DNA of 64,000 nt, from assembly GCA_004380135.1 (NCBI GenBank), contig QXCR01000100.1, positions 49,404-113,403 of the forward strand, read 5' to 3'. Under the pieces are notes generated by a model. It had not been told where the DNA came from and did not search any database. It worked only from the letters and a program-made list of their open reading frames with translations. Below are positions 55,086-64,000 of the stretch, piece after piece. The position numbers and the translations under genes were made by a program. Within the stretch, counting starts at the first letter, position 1, and the number at the start of each line of letters is the position of its first letter. The stretch comes from Stemphylium vesicarium (taxonomy: Eukaryota; Ascomycota; Dothideomycetes; Pleosporales; Pleosporaceae).

Positions 55086-56689
55086 CTACTCAGCCGTTTG
55101 AGATTTGGGCTCCTCGTCCTTATCGAGTGGCTTTGCGGCATCGGGCTCATCTACTTGCTCCGATTCCGCAGTAGCTGGCTTGCCTTCTTCCGCGGTGGCT
55201 TTGGATTCTTCTTGCTTGGGCTCTTCTTGAGTCTCCTTTTCTGGGGCTAGCTCATCCGAAGGTTCAGCCTTGGAAGTCTCAGTGTCTGCCGGCTCTGTGG
55301 TGTTGTCGTCGACCGACTTGTTCTCTTCTTTAGGCGCAGAGTCACCATCCTTCTCATCGCTAGTCTCTTTCTTTTCATTATCATCAACTTCCTTGCTCTC
55401 TGATGGCGTAGTCTCGGCAACTTCGGCCTCGGCCTCATTCTCATTCTCATCCTCGTCATGGTCTTCAATCGCGGTGACATCTCCGTCGCTGTCCTCATCT
55501 TCGTCATCATCTTCTTCATCATCTTCTTCGCCGTCACCATCGCCGTCTCCAGTCTCACCTTTTGCCGGTGGTTCGAAGATTTGCGTGACAGGCCGCGCGT
55601 TCAGATTGGGCCGCTCATCCTCTTCCTCGTTCTCTTCTACAACTGTATGGACGATAGTAGCACCTACCGATGGCGAATGCCTATGTCGCTTCGTTGTGCC
55701 CGCAGTTGATAACGTGTTGTCTGATATTGCCTGGGCGAGTGTGTTATCAGAGGCTTGAGGTCCCGAGTCGGACGGCTCTCGCTTCAGGATTTGAGGCGGC
55801 GCCGATGGCTTTGGCTCTGCGTTGGGCTCGATGCCCTCAGCCTCTGGTGGTATAGTGTAATTGTCTTCTGGAACTAGGCCGTAGACGTCGCAGACCGTCT
55901 TGTAGAAGATGTATAGACCCGTACGCCCCTCAACATTCCAGAAGACATCCCGATGCGAGTACCACGCATGCGCAAATATCCTGTACACGCGCCGGAAGAT
56001 GTTGGTGAGCTGGCGCATCTGTGAATGCTGCGTAGATTGATCGCTACCCAGCGCGAGCCGTGAGGGAAAGTGCTTCGGCGAAGTGAGGGTGTTGGCAGCC
56101 CAGTCGAGGGTATGGCAGCAGTAGTCGATGGCGCAACATGACTTGGGCGGGTCATGGACTGCGCATAGGTACTGCCACTCTGACGCACGCATCTCCGGGC
56201 AGGTCAATGACGAGCATGGCGGGCTATCGGAGAAGAGGGCGGTTATGATGGAGTTGACCTTTTGTATGAGGAAGCGGCACAGTTCGTAGAGCCATAGCGT
56301 CCTGTCCACATTCTCAGGCGAATGCGCAATCTTGAGGGCCATTTCCCTGTCCACAGGAATGGTGCTATTCGCTCCTATCGGATGCGTGAGGAAGTTGTGT
56401 AGGGCTTTGAGGTGTTCGGTGAGCTGGAAGGCTGAATCAATCTGGTGCGTTGTTAGTTAGCCATGCGCTTCTGTGGCTTCGTAGCGACTGTGCGCACCTC
56501 TGACAGATCTACCAGCGGAGGGCCCTCGGCCATATCCGTCGCCTTTGTCCCCGGTCGTATCCTTCTCTCGGCAGCATGGTCGAGGTTGCTGAAGAGCTTC
56601 TGTTGCTCTGGGGAGGCCGAAATGGGCGACAGCTGATCCTCTGGGATGGGTGGTGGGCTGGGAAGACGGGGTGAAGCGGGCGACGTCAT
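55086..56689 (-). CDS. Mob1/phocein family protein with acidic C-terminal extension
   Basis: Exons 56689-56498 and 56441-55086 (56-nt intron, CTAAC branch) encode 515 residues. The start is the only ATG in frame, in MTSPASPRLPSPPPIPED. MAEGPPLVDLSEIDSAFQLT and LWLYELCRFLIQKVNSII match the Mob fold. CPEMRASEWQYLCAVHDPP and CAIDYCCHTLDWA carry the Cys/His zinc ligands, and HAWYSHRDVFWNVEGRTGLY closes the domain at about residue 225. Mob proteins are adaptors of NDR kinases or of the STRIPAK complex; phocein-like members belong to the latter. The last 170 residues are almost entirely Glu, Asp, Lys, Ser and Thr. The zinc-binding core is intact. Divergent from the CobW gene, with 545 bp between start codons. 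Confidence 0.85.
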
Positions 56690-57234
56690 GTTTAGGGCAG
56701 TCTGGGCAATGGTAGGTTCAGAATTGGCTTCGTAGTAGGCGCAATCAGAGACGTGGGTGGGGTGCAATGTGTTGTTGACTTTCGGCCATCTGGAGCTGGC
56801 CGCTGCAGGGCACTCGCAGGGATCCCGCCCCAGTACGCGACCGCGCTAGCGTCCTTGCGGCCCACCATTTTCTACATGACTCTCCCCTCCGCACGACGTC
56901 ATTGAGCTGTATTTGGTCTTTGGAACTGCAAGGTACGTCTGTTGATCTGTTTTTATTTGCACTCGAAGTCGATATACTCTGTAGGTAAGCTGCGTCAGGG
57001 AGCTCCCTTCCATCAAGCACTGTTCTTGTCTTTTGCAAATTTGTCGCCCTCCTCATTGCCTCAATTATATCTTGTTCAACTCGTCCATTCTTTTGGATGC
57101 GCGCCATTTCATTTGTTTCTGAAATTAAAGTACTTTATCGCTCATCTAACTATATGCTAGACTTGTCCACATTCTAAAACTCGACGCCATCGCTTACATC
57201 TCTCATCATCTGATCTTATCTGAGACCTTCCGCT
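56690..57234. other. Divergent promoter region, Mob (-) and CobW (+)
   Basis: 545 bp between the two start codons. No clear TATA box was seen. The region is AT-richer toward 57100-57180. Nothing else was recognised. Confidence 0.45.
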
Positions 57235-58483
57235 ATGAGCGCTGACGCTTCAGACGACGAGGTGCCGAGTCTCGTCCAGCCGGAGACAAACACCAAATTT
57301 CTGGACGATCAGGATAACGAGGTCCCAAACCTTGTGGCCGGCTCAGATGACGCACCGCAAAAGAAGGTGCCCATCACTATCGTCACTGGATATCTCGGCG
57401 CTGGAAAAACGACTTTGCTCAACTACATCTTAACCGAGCAACACGGAAAGAAGATTGCCGTAATTCTCAACGAATTTGGTGACTGTACATCCTCCTACCA
57501 TACTACTTACGCTTCAAACCTAACATGGCGTAGCAATCGACATCGAGAAGCAACTCACAGTCTCGGATGCGAACTCCACGTCCGCACAGCCAGCTCCTTT
57601 CGTCCCCCTAGCAAATGGCTGCATATGTTGCTCCGTGAAAGACATTGGTGTGGCCGCCATCGAGAATCTGATGGAGCAATCTGGTCTTTTCGACTACATC
57701 CTCCTTGAAACTACTGGTCTCGCAGACCCGGGAAACATTGCACCCATGTTCTGGCTTGACGATGGTCTCGGCAGCAGTATCTTCCTTGATGGCATCGTCA
57801 CTCTCGTTGACGCGAAAAACGTGCTGAAGAGCCTGGACGAAGGTCTTGGCGACGAAGAGAACATTCAAGAGCGCAAGAAAGCATCGCATGACGAGCACGG
57901 CCCACTACTTACAACCGCCCATCTCCAGATCAGTCACGCAGACGTCGTCATCATCAACAAAACCGACCTTGTAACCAAGGAAGAGTTGAACCAAGTCACC
58001 GACCGCATCCGCTCCATCAACGGCCTAGCCCGCATCAAAACAACAACCAAAAGTCAAGTTCCAGAACTCGAGGGACTAGTCCTGGATTTGAATGCGTACG
58101 ACGAAGTGTCGGACGCTGATCTCAAGTTTGCGAGCAAAGGGCATAGTCATCTCGATCCTACGATTACCACCGCCACAATTCCGTTCCCAGCCTTGACGCG
58201 CGAACAAGTTGACAAGTTTGACTTCTTCCTTCGCACTGTGCTGTGGGAGGAGACGCTGCCTAATGACACTCCGCATAAGCCCTTCGAGATCCATCGCCTA
58301 AAGGGCCGAGTACCGGTCAAAGACGGCAAAGTTCTTCTCACGCAGGGTGTACGCAGTATCTACGATACAAATGAGTCGGACGATAAGGCCGAGGGGAGCG
58401 TGGAGGCGAAATTGGTGCTCATCGGAAGAGGGGTGGATCAAGAGGAGTTTAGGAAGAGTCTGATGGCTACTTTGGGCATGTAG
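57235..58483 (+). CDS. CobW/COG0523 GTPase, zinc metallochaperone Zng1-like
   Basis: Exons 57235-57484 and 57534-58483 (49-nt intron, CCTAAC branch) encode 399 residues. Motifs in order: a DDEVPSLVQPE segment at the N-terminus, repeated as NEVPNLV; the Walker A P-loop GYLGAGKTT near residue 52; the GCICC metal-binding site near 112; LLETTGLADPG (switch/Walker B region); and the NKTD guanine-specificity motif near 225. A CobW C-terminal domain follows. Zng1 activates zinc-dependent methionine aminopeptidase in yeast and humans through an N-terminal CPELVPI-like motif; the DEVPSLV and EVPNLV segments may be its counterpart, though the Cys is absent. Cytosolic by prediction. Family is firm; client protein inferred. 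Confidence 0.92.
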
Positions 58484-58891
58484 GGGACAAAGCTCGGCTC
58501 AATTTGAAAATGACAAATTAGCTCCAGAGCCGGCCTGCTGACCTAGGAGTAACTGCTGCATTCAACAATTCGCTACACTTGCGTGAATAGGACCATATTT
58601 CAAGGTTTTGGATATTACATTTGATGGATGCAATGGCAGTATACTCAAAGCAGCAATGTGGAGATGAATCAGATGTAGTAAAAGAACCCACATCACTAAA
58701 ACGGCAAGCAGGGCAGAACCACTAACTCGACAAACACGTTGATATGTCCCATTATCTTAGCAGACCACCAAGCAAGACATATACAATAAAGATCGACTTA
58801 GAAAACTAAACCCCACTTCCCTGTTCCACCACCTCGCCAACGTCGGCCAAACCAACCAACAAGCGAATCACGTCGACATCACTTCAAAAGC
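58484..58891. other. Intergenic
   Basis: Short spacer between convergently transcribed genes, presumably 3' UTRs. Nothing was recognised. Confidence 0.5.
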
Positions 58892-60914
58892 TCACACCAT
58901 ACCCTTCTCGGTCCCCATGACCTTGGTATCATGTTCAGCACCAGACGACGCATCACCGGACAACCCCGCAAGTCCGATCTCACGGTTAATCTCCGCCATC
59001 CTCTCTTGGTCCTTGAGCGCAGTGCCCTCGCTACCGAAGATGGTGTCCATTTCCTCGAGCGTCAACCTCTTGGTCTCAGGGACGAAGAACCAGATGAAAC
59101 CCGCACCGGCCGTGGTCACCAGCCCGAACAGGATGTACGTTCCGTAGGTGATGTTTTCGAGCAGATCGGGGGTGATTTGCCCGATGATGAAGTTGTTCAT
59201 CCAGTTGGATGAGCCACCGAGCGCTGTACCGTATGGACGGGTGGAGAGGGGCCAGACCTCTGTGATTAGGGTTAGTTTCAGGACTAGCTGGTGGAGTGAA
59301 TGGGGAATGTTGCATACCAGCGATCAAGATCCATGCGCAAGGACCCCAGGAGTATCCAAAGTGGATGACGAAGAGCCACACCATGACTACGGCTGCCCAT
59401 CCGGCGGCCCGGTGGTTTTCAAAATTGTCAATGTTCTTGGCCAGGATGACAGCGATGACGAAATGAGAAAATGCCATGCCGAGAGCACCGACAGCCAGGA
59501 CGGGCTTGCGACCGAGTTGGTCGATGTATAGGACTGCTGGGATTGCTGTGACAGTGTTAGTATTGCACAGATGCAACCCGCGGAACAGGAAACTTACTGG
59601 CAATGAACATGACGATTCCGACGACACCAGTTGCGAGAAGTGACGTTGTGTTTCCTTCTAGCCCAATTTGCTCGAAAATGGCAGGTGCGTAGTAGAGAAT
59701 CTAATGTTGGATTGTGCATTAGAAACCGCCTCAAAGTACCCACGTATTAGATATTGACATACCGCATTGATACCAGTCCACTGCTGGAAAAACATCGTGA
59801 CAGTAGCAACAATGACCCTCTTGAACATAGCCTTGGTCTTGAACAGCGAGGCGATAGCCACGAACTGCAACTTGAAGATATTCCAGGTAGTCTGCTCACG
59901 AAGATGAGGGAATGCTTCAGCAACACTACGCTTCTCAAACATGGATTGCGCCTTGATTTCGAGAAATTCCAGCTCAATGAGCTCGTGGTCGATGGGCAGG
60001 TTACGAAGAGATGCGAGGTTAGCACGGGCCTCTTCTTCCCGGTCGTGGTGCATCAACCAACGCGGTGAGAAGGGCATCCAGATCATTCCAATAATGAGTA
60101 TCAAGCCTGGTACGAGTTGAATGCAGATAGGCACTAGCCATGACGCATTTGACTGGGTTTCCAGAGTGGTACCGCCGATGTAGTTGGTTCCGTAGTTGAT
60201 CCAGAAACTGACCATGATACCGAACGTGATGGCGAGTTGCTGGAGCGCTACGAGAGCACCACGGACCTCACTATCCAGAGTCAATCTAATGTTTCGATAT
60301 AGCCGCATGGAAGTCATGGTACTTACGGAGGTGCGCATTCACTGTTGTACATGGGTACAATGACTGACAGGCCACCAACACCGATACCACTATGAGATGT
60401 TAGCACGAACTCCAAGATACCCGACTGCATTCAGACTAACGTGATGAAGCGACCGGCCAGAATCTCCTCGTGGCCACCCGAGATGGCAGTGATTTGGACG
60501 ATAACACCAATGAGGAAGATTCCCGTGGCGATCAAAATGCCGTACTTTCGCGAGGCTGCCTCGGCGACAAATCCTGACATGACAGCTCCGAACCAAGCAC
60601 CGAGTTCCAAGATGGCCGTCAGCCATCCTTTTTTGGTTGGATTGTCAATGTAACCGTCGGTTTCTTCCTAAGGTCAGCGCGAGTAAACTGCCAAGTCAGG
60701 ATTACATACGCGCTCCAAATGATGGCATTTGTAGAATTCCACTAAACATTCCCTGGTTGTATCCATAGAGCACTCCGCCCAAGCAGGCGAACATGGCAAT
60801 AAGGAAAACCTTTCCATTCTTGACAAGAGCTCTTGGTCCACTTGCGCCCATTAGCGCTTGTCGCCTTTGAAGCGCGACATCGAAGCCGGCTGAAGCGTTG
60901 CCTCCTCCAGCCAT
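58892..60914 (-). CDS. Sugar transporter, major facilitator superfamily
   Basis: Seven exons: 60914-60710, 60663-60441, 60389-60327, 60270-59763, 59700-59598, 59545-59318 and 59259-58892. They close in frame at 565 residues; introns are 46-62 nt. Twelve hydrophobic segments fit the sugar-porter fold. Signatures are GYNQGMFSG in helix 1, RFITGIGVGGLSV, PFSPRWLM before the central loop, QQWTGINAILYYAP in helix 7, DQLGRKP, and PETKRLTLEEMD after the last helix. The first intron's acceptor was set at GGAAG, which gives FGAQTDGYIDN; the nearer CTTAG would shift frame. It probably imports a monosaccharide across the plasma membrane by proton symport; the sugar is unknown. Divergent from the TMEM97-like gene, with 1.2 kb between. 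Confidence 0.92.
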
Positions 60915-62138
60915 GGCGATGCTGAGTATTCGAGATGCTTTGGGTGTTTACGGGAGGGCTAGGATGAAGATGTCTGAGTACTACCCCAGGTTATCGGGAA
61001 TCTTGCGGCCCTCCGCTTGGATACCCCATCCTTATGTATGATGTGGAGAAGGCCGCCCACCTACCCCCCATCACATATCATCCAACATCCCGGCGATAGG
61101 ATCGCGGCAGTGTGGAGAACATTGGCGTCCCAACCCTAACCAGATCATCGGTTGCCCATAACCGGTAGATGCTCTTTAGCCCTTTAAGCATACCAAGGGT
61201 AAACGTCCCCTGGCCCGCATTTCGGACGCAGCTTGAGTGCAGCCGCTAGAGCCCCACAAAATAGATAATTGGGTAGAAATGGCAATGTAAGCCTTTGCCA
61301 TCCTTGGCCTGCGGTTGTGGTTTGCGCTACATCCGCCACTTATGTCGTTCTTTCGTGTTCGACGCAGCGCCAAGACCTAATTGGTAGGCATTTAGGCTAA
61401 ATAGCTGGCAGCCTGAGACATCCCAATGGCCGTAACGAACGTCGTATACGCGGAAAGCCGACCAAGATCAAGCTCCGAGGAGGATTTTCAACGGCTGACA
61501 CGGCAAATTCGAGAGACGGTTCGGACTATGACAGTGCGAACTATTGAGCTCCGATCACGAGAGCGTCTGGCCATCATCCATTCCCTAGTGAAGACTAAGG
61601 ATGGCTAAAAAGCAGTGTCCTAAAGTCAGTGGCATGCCCGCTCGTCCCGACACCGAGACATGTGAACAAGAACTGCCCTCAGCGATCGTTGTAACTCGTG
61701 GATATAACGCGCAAGCGTCAAGCCTCTCGAAAAGAAAAAAGCATAATGGCTTCTGGTCTTTGGTACGCTTACGCAGAACAGAAATACGGGCGATTTGTTC
61801 TATTGTGGTATGCAGACAATGTGGGCGTTATATGCCTTGGATGGTGCGGGGATGTAGTGACTGAGCAGCACAACGTAGCCTCAGATAAATCGTGGTGATC
61901 TTCTTAGAGCTTTAGATTCACGATGGAAGCCATTTGTACGCTTTGTGCGATGTCGTGGGCTCAGCAGTAGTCGGGTGGTGGAGAATGGAGGCCCACGGGG
62001 AAGGAAGACCCACGCGTGCCCCACGCGTTTCCCTGACGCGCCGTCGTTCTCGCTGAGGAAAGTTCTGAACAACCGTTTTCAACAACATCGGATCCAACTC
62101 AACACCCGGAATCTGTCTCATCGCGAATATCTTCAATC
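60915..62138. other. Divergent promoter region, sugar transporter (-) and TMEM97-like (+)
   Basis: About 1.2 kb. The only open frame with a protein-like composition is a 60-codon ORF at 61426-61608, listed separately. No other element was recognised. Confidence 0.45.
61426..61608 (+). CDS. Doubtful small hypothetical ORF
   Basis: 60 codons from ATG to TAA. The composition is helical and charged (SSSEEDFQRLTRQIRETVRT then RTIELRSRERLAIIHSLVK), more protein-like than its surroundings. There is no known family, no intron and no other evidence of expression. It may be real or chance. Confidence 0.25.
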   Translation: MAVTNVVYAESRPRSSSEEDFQRLTRQIRETVRTMTVRTIELRSRERLAIIHSLVKTKDG

Positions 62139-63026
62139 ATGGCCGTCTCGATTTTCCAACGCAAGCGGGACTTGGTGTACCTGGTCTTCTTTATCGTGCA
62201 CCTGCCTGTGATGCTGGGTAAGTGTCAACTTCTTCCGCCCCTTCTCCACCTGTCCGGACTCTCCTTAATTAGCATCGCCTTCCCGTGACACTACTGGCCA
62301 ATTCACCTGATGTTACACTTTGTGGGATCACGTGATATGGGGCTTGCTTCTATTACCCTTCATCCTGCCTTACGCTTCTGTCACACCGGTAGCAGGATCC
62401 CCTACGCTTTAAGCTCTGCGGCAATACATCCTCACATAGATTTCTTCCCCATCAAATCGTAAACGGCACTACCAGAATAACTGGCTAATCCGACTGTAGC
62501 ATTCGACCTAACAGCCTACTACCCCGTCCAGATAAAACCTCTTTGGATGTCTTCTCTCCGCGATTGGTACATATCAACCTACGGCGACCGCTTCTTCTAC
62601 AACGCACCTGCCTGGTTTCCCATCCTCACCTTCCTTGAACTAGTTTACCATCTTCCCCTCACACTCTGGGCAATTTCCGCCTTGTTGCGTAACGACCCTC
62701 GCATCCCGCTCGCTCTACTAGTCTTCGGGCTTGAAACGAGCTTGACGACTCTTGTCTGTCTCGGCGAGATGTTGAGCTGGGAGGAGCTGAGTGCGACGCA
62801 GAGGGGTGTGCAGGGACTTGGGGGGATGTATGGCGGGTACTTGGCTGCTGGTAAGTTTGAAACATGTGGAATAGAGCGAGGAGACGTAAGACGCTGCCGT
62901 AAATATGCATGAATGGGCTAACGTGGTTCAGGTGTCTTCATGTCGCTTGACTGCTACGCGAGACTGGATCAGATGATTGCAAAGCAGCACCGGAGTCTGG
63001 AACCAGTGACCAAGAAGAAGTTGTGA
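62139..63026 (+). CDS. TMEM97/EXPERA-type membrane protein (sigma-2 receptor-like)
   Basis: Exons 62139-62217, 62500-62850 and 62932-63026 encode 174 residues with four hydrophobic segments: VYLVFFIVHLPVMLAFDL, PILTFLELVYHLPLTLWAI, IPLALLVFGLETSLTTLVC and GGMYGGYLAAGVFMSLDC. The acidic-residue pattern ELVYHLP and FGLETSLTTL matches EXPERA-domain proteins, which bind sterols or related lipids in the endoplasmic reticulum. The tail ends in KKKL, a possible ER-retrieval type signal. The first intron is 282 nt, much longer than others here, but the exon 2 join (AFDLTAYYPVQI) is in phase. The family call is fairly strong; ligand unknown. Confidence 0.8.
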
Positions 63027-64000
63027 GGCTATCGCAATGTCTCAGTATGCAAGCCTCATAGTCGTCCATGCTTTTACCGATCACGACTAGCGCTAGGAGG
63101 TGTTCGCAGACATCCGCAAGCCCCAAACTGCCTCCTTACCTTCTGGAAGGGGTTGAGCAGCCTGCAGGAAACGCCACATAACGACGAGAGGCAAGAGAAT
63201 CAATGGATTTGGAAGTTTCATAAATTTTTCATACCTCATTGTGACGATAGTATACATAATCCACGAAAGCGTCGAGCAAGTAAGCGTACAGTAATCCGAA
63301 GCAACGTTATCGTCCTGCGCCCCATACTCCGCCTCATTCCGTACATCATCTTCTGTGTAATATTCATACCCGTACTACAATGATCGTATCGCCACCATCA
63401 AGGCAACAACGTGACGTATACCCAAACGCCATGTGTCGTGCATTGTCATACGTATACCACCTGAACACCAAAACGCCATAAAACGAATGCCAACAAGAAA
63501 CCAAGAGATTTTTCCAAGGATATAACGGAGAAAATAAGTGATGAAACGCATCAAGAGTGGAGAGAGCGATGACGGTGCAGCATCAGCACCAATGTCGTGT
63601 ACAGTGGTGATTGGAGGCAGTCGCGACACGTTGCTCAGCAGACATGTTCACCAGTAAGGAGTACATCCTGCTTTGTTGGACTCAAGTAAAGTGGTGTCCG
63701 ATGGCAATGGTGTACAGGAAGGAGCAAAGTTTGATTCAGCCATCCTGGTGGCGTACGACTTGTGCATCTGCATGCATCGTAGTTCATGCATGAATGCTGC
63801 ATGTCGACAATCACCCCATCGAGCAGGTGGAAGTTCGTGCAAAGTATCGATACGTTGAGAGGCGTTGTCTTTTGCGAAAAGCTGTGTCGAAGGCTACGAA
63901 AAGTGTGTGATCGTAATCGCGGTTCCGCCGAAATTGGAAACGCTCCGAATAGAGAATGGACACTAAACCAAAACACCCCCCCCCCCCCCCCCCCCCCACC
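63027..64000. other. Terminal non-coding stretch
   Basis: About 1 kb downstream of the TMEM97-like gene without a convincing frame. It ends in a poly-C run (63976-63997). No telomeric TTAGGG-type repeat is present. Confidence 0.45.
63976..63997 (+). repeat. Poly-C homopolymer, 22 nt
   Basis: 22 consecutive C residues, immediately preceded by A and followed by ACC at the window end. It may be a genuine tract, or a place where sequencing or assembly length is unreliable. Confidence 0.9.

Noticed and set aside
55270..55758. 162-codon plus-strand frame, mostly Ser
   Set aside because: Antisense shadow of the acidic tail of the Mob protein (Glu/Asp codons read as Ser/Phe).
1..64000. tRNA genes, CRISPR arrays and intact transposons
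   Set aside because: Visual search of spacers found no convincing tRNA B-box context, no regularly spaced repeats and no transposase or reverse transcriptase frame. A tRNAscan or RepeatMasker run was not possible.

Overview
This window reads as nuclear DNA of a filamentous ascomycete. Genes are split by short introns, mostly 45-70 nt, with GT..AG borders and CTAAC/CTGAC-like branch sites. Many products (Bro1, Mdj1, a SAP30-like protein, Cdc4-type myosin light chain, Hrq1, AA9-CBM1, Pth11-like receptor, F-box-like proteins) match fungal families. The closest resemblance I recall is to Dothideomycetes, probably Pleosporales; this is from memory and not checked. I assembled exons by hand from both strands. 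Every gene model below closes in frame.

Layout. 1-12.4 kb: house-keeping genes for endosomal sorting (Bro1, -), mitochondrial protein folding (Mdj1, -), a SAP30-like HDAC subunit (-) and an uncharacterised conserved protein (+). 13.8-21.5 kb: secreted lytic polysaccharide monooxygenase with a cellulose-binding module (+), a short-chain dehydrogenase (-), a Pth11-like seven-helix receptor (+), a mitochondrial class-III aminotransferase (+) and a decayed NmrA-like gene (+). 21.6-29.2 kb: CoA-binding protein (-), a large membrane protein of unknown function (-), a second short-chain dehydrogenase (-) and a secreted leucine aminopeptidase (+).

29.6-39.3 kb is the least conserved part. It holds an F-box-like gene (+) and a degraded homologue in the opposite orientation (-), an orphan small gene (+), a coiled-coil gene broken by one stop codon (-), a conserved R3H protein (-), and another F-box-like protein (-). 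It looks like lineage-specific, fast-decaying sequence with one conserved R3H gene inside it. Some of the premature stops have the CpA-to-TpA form expected of RIP-type mutation, but the sample is too small to prove that.

39.9-63 kb returns to conserved genes: HIT-family hydrolase (-), STEEP1-like protein (+), myosin essential light chain (-), Hrq1 helicase (-), a C2H2/fungal-trans transcription factor (-), a Mob/phocein protein with an acidic tail (-), a CobW-type metallochaperone GTPase (+), a seven-exon sugar transporter (-) and a TMEM97/EXPERA membrane protein (+). The window ends in a run of 22 cytosines.

The genes do not form one pathway. Possible functional links are only thematic: AA9, the sugar transporter, the Pth11-like receptor and the aminopeptidase all suit a plant-associated or saprotrophic lifestyle. 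I found no convincing tRNA, rRNA, CRISPR array, intact transposon or secondary-metabolite cluster. No clear new system emerged; the best candidate for follow-up is the 29.6-39.3 kb island.
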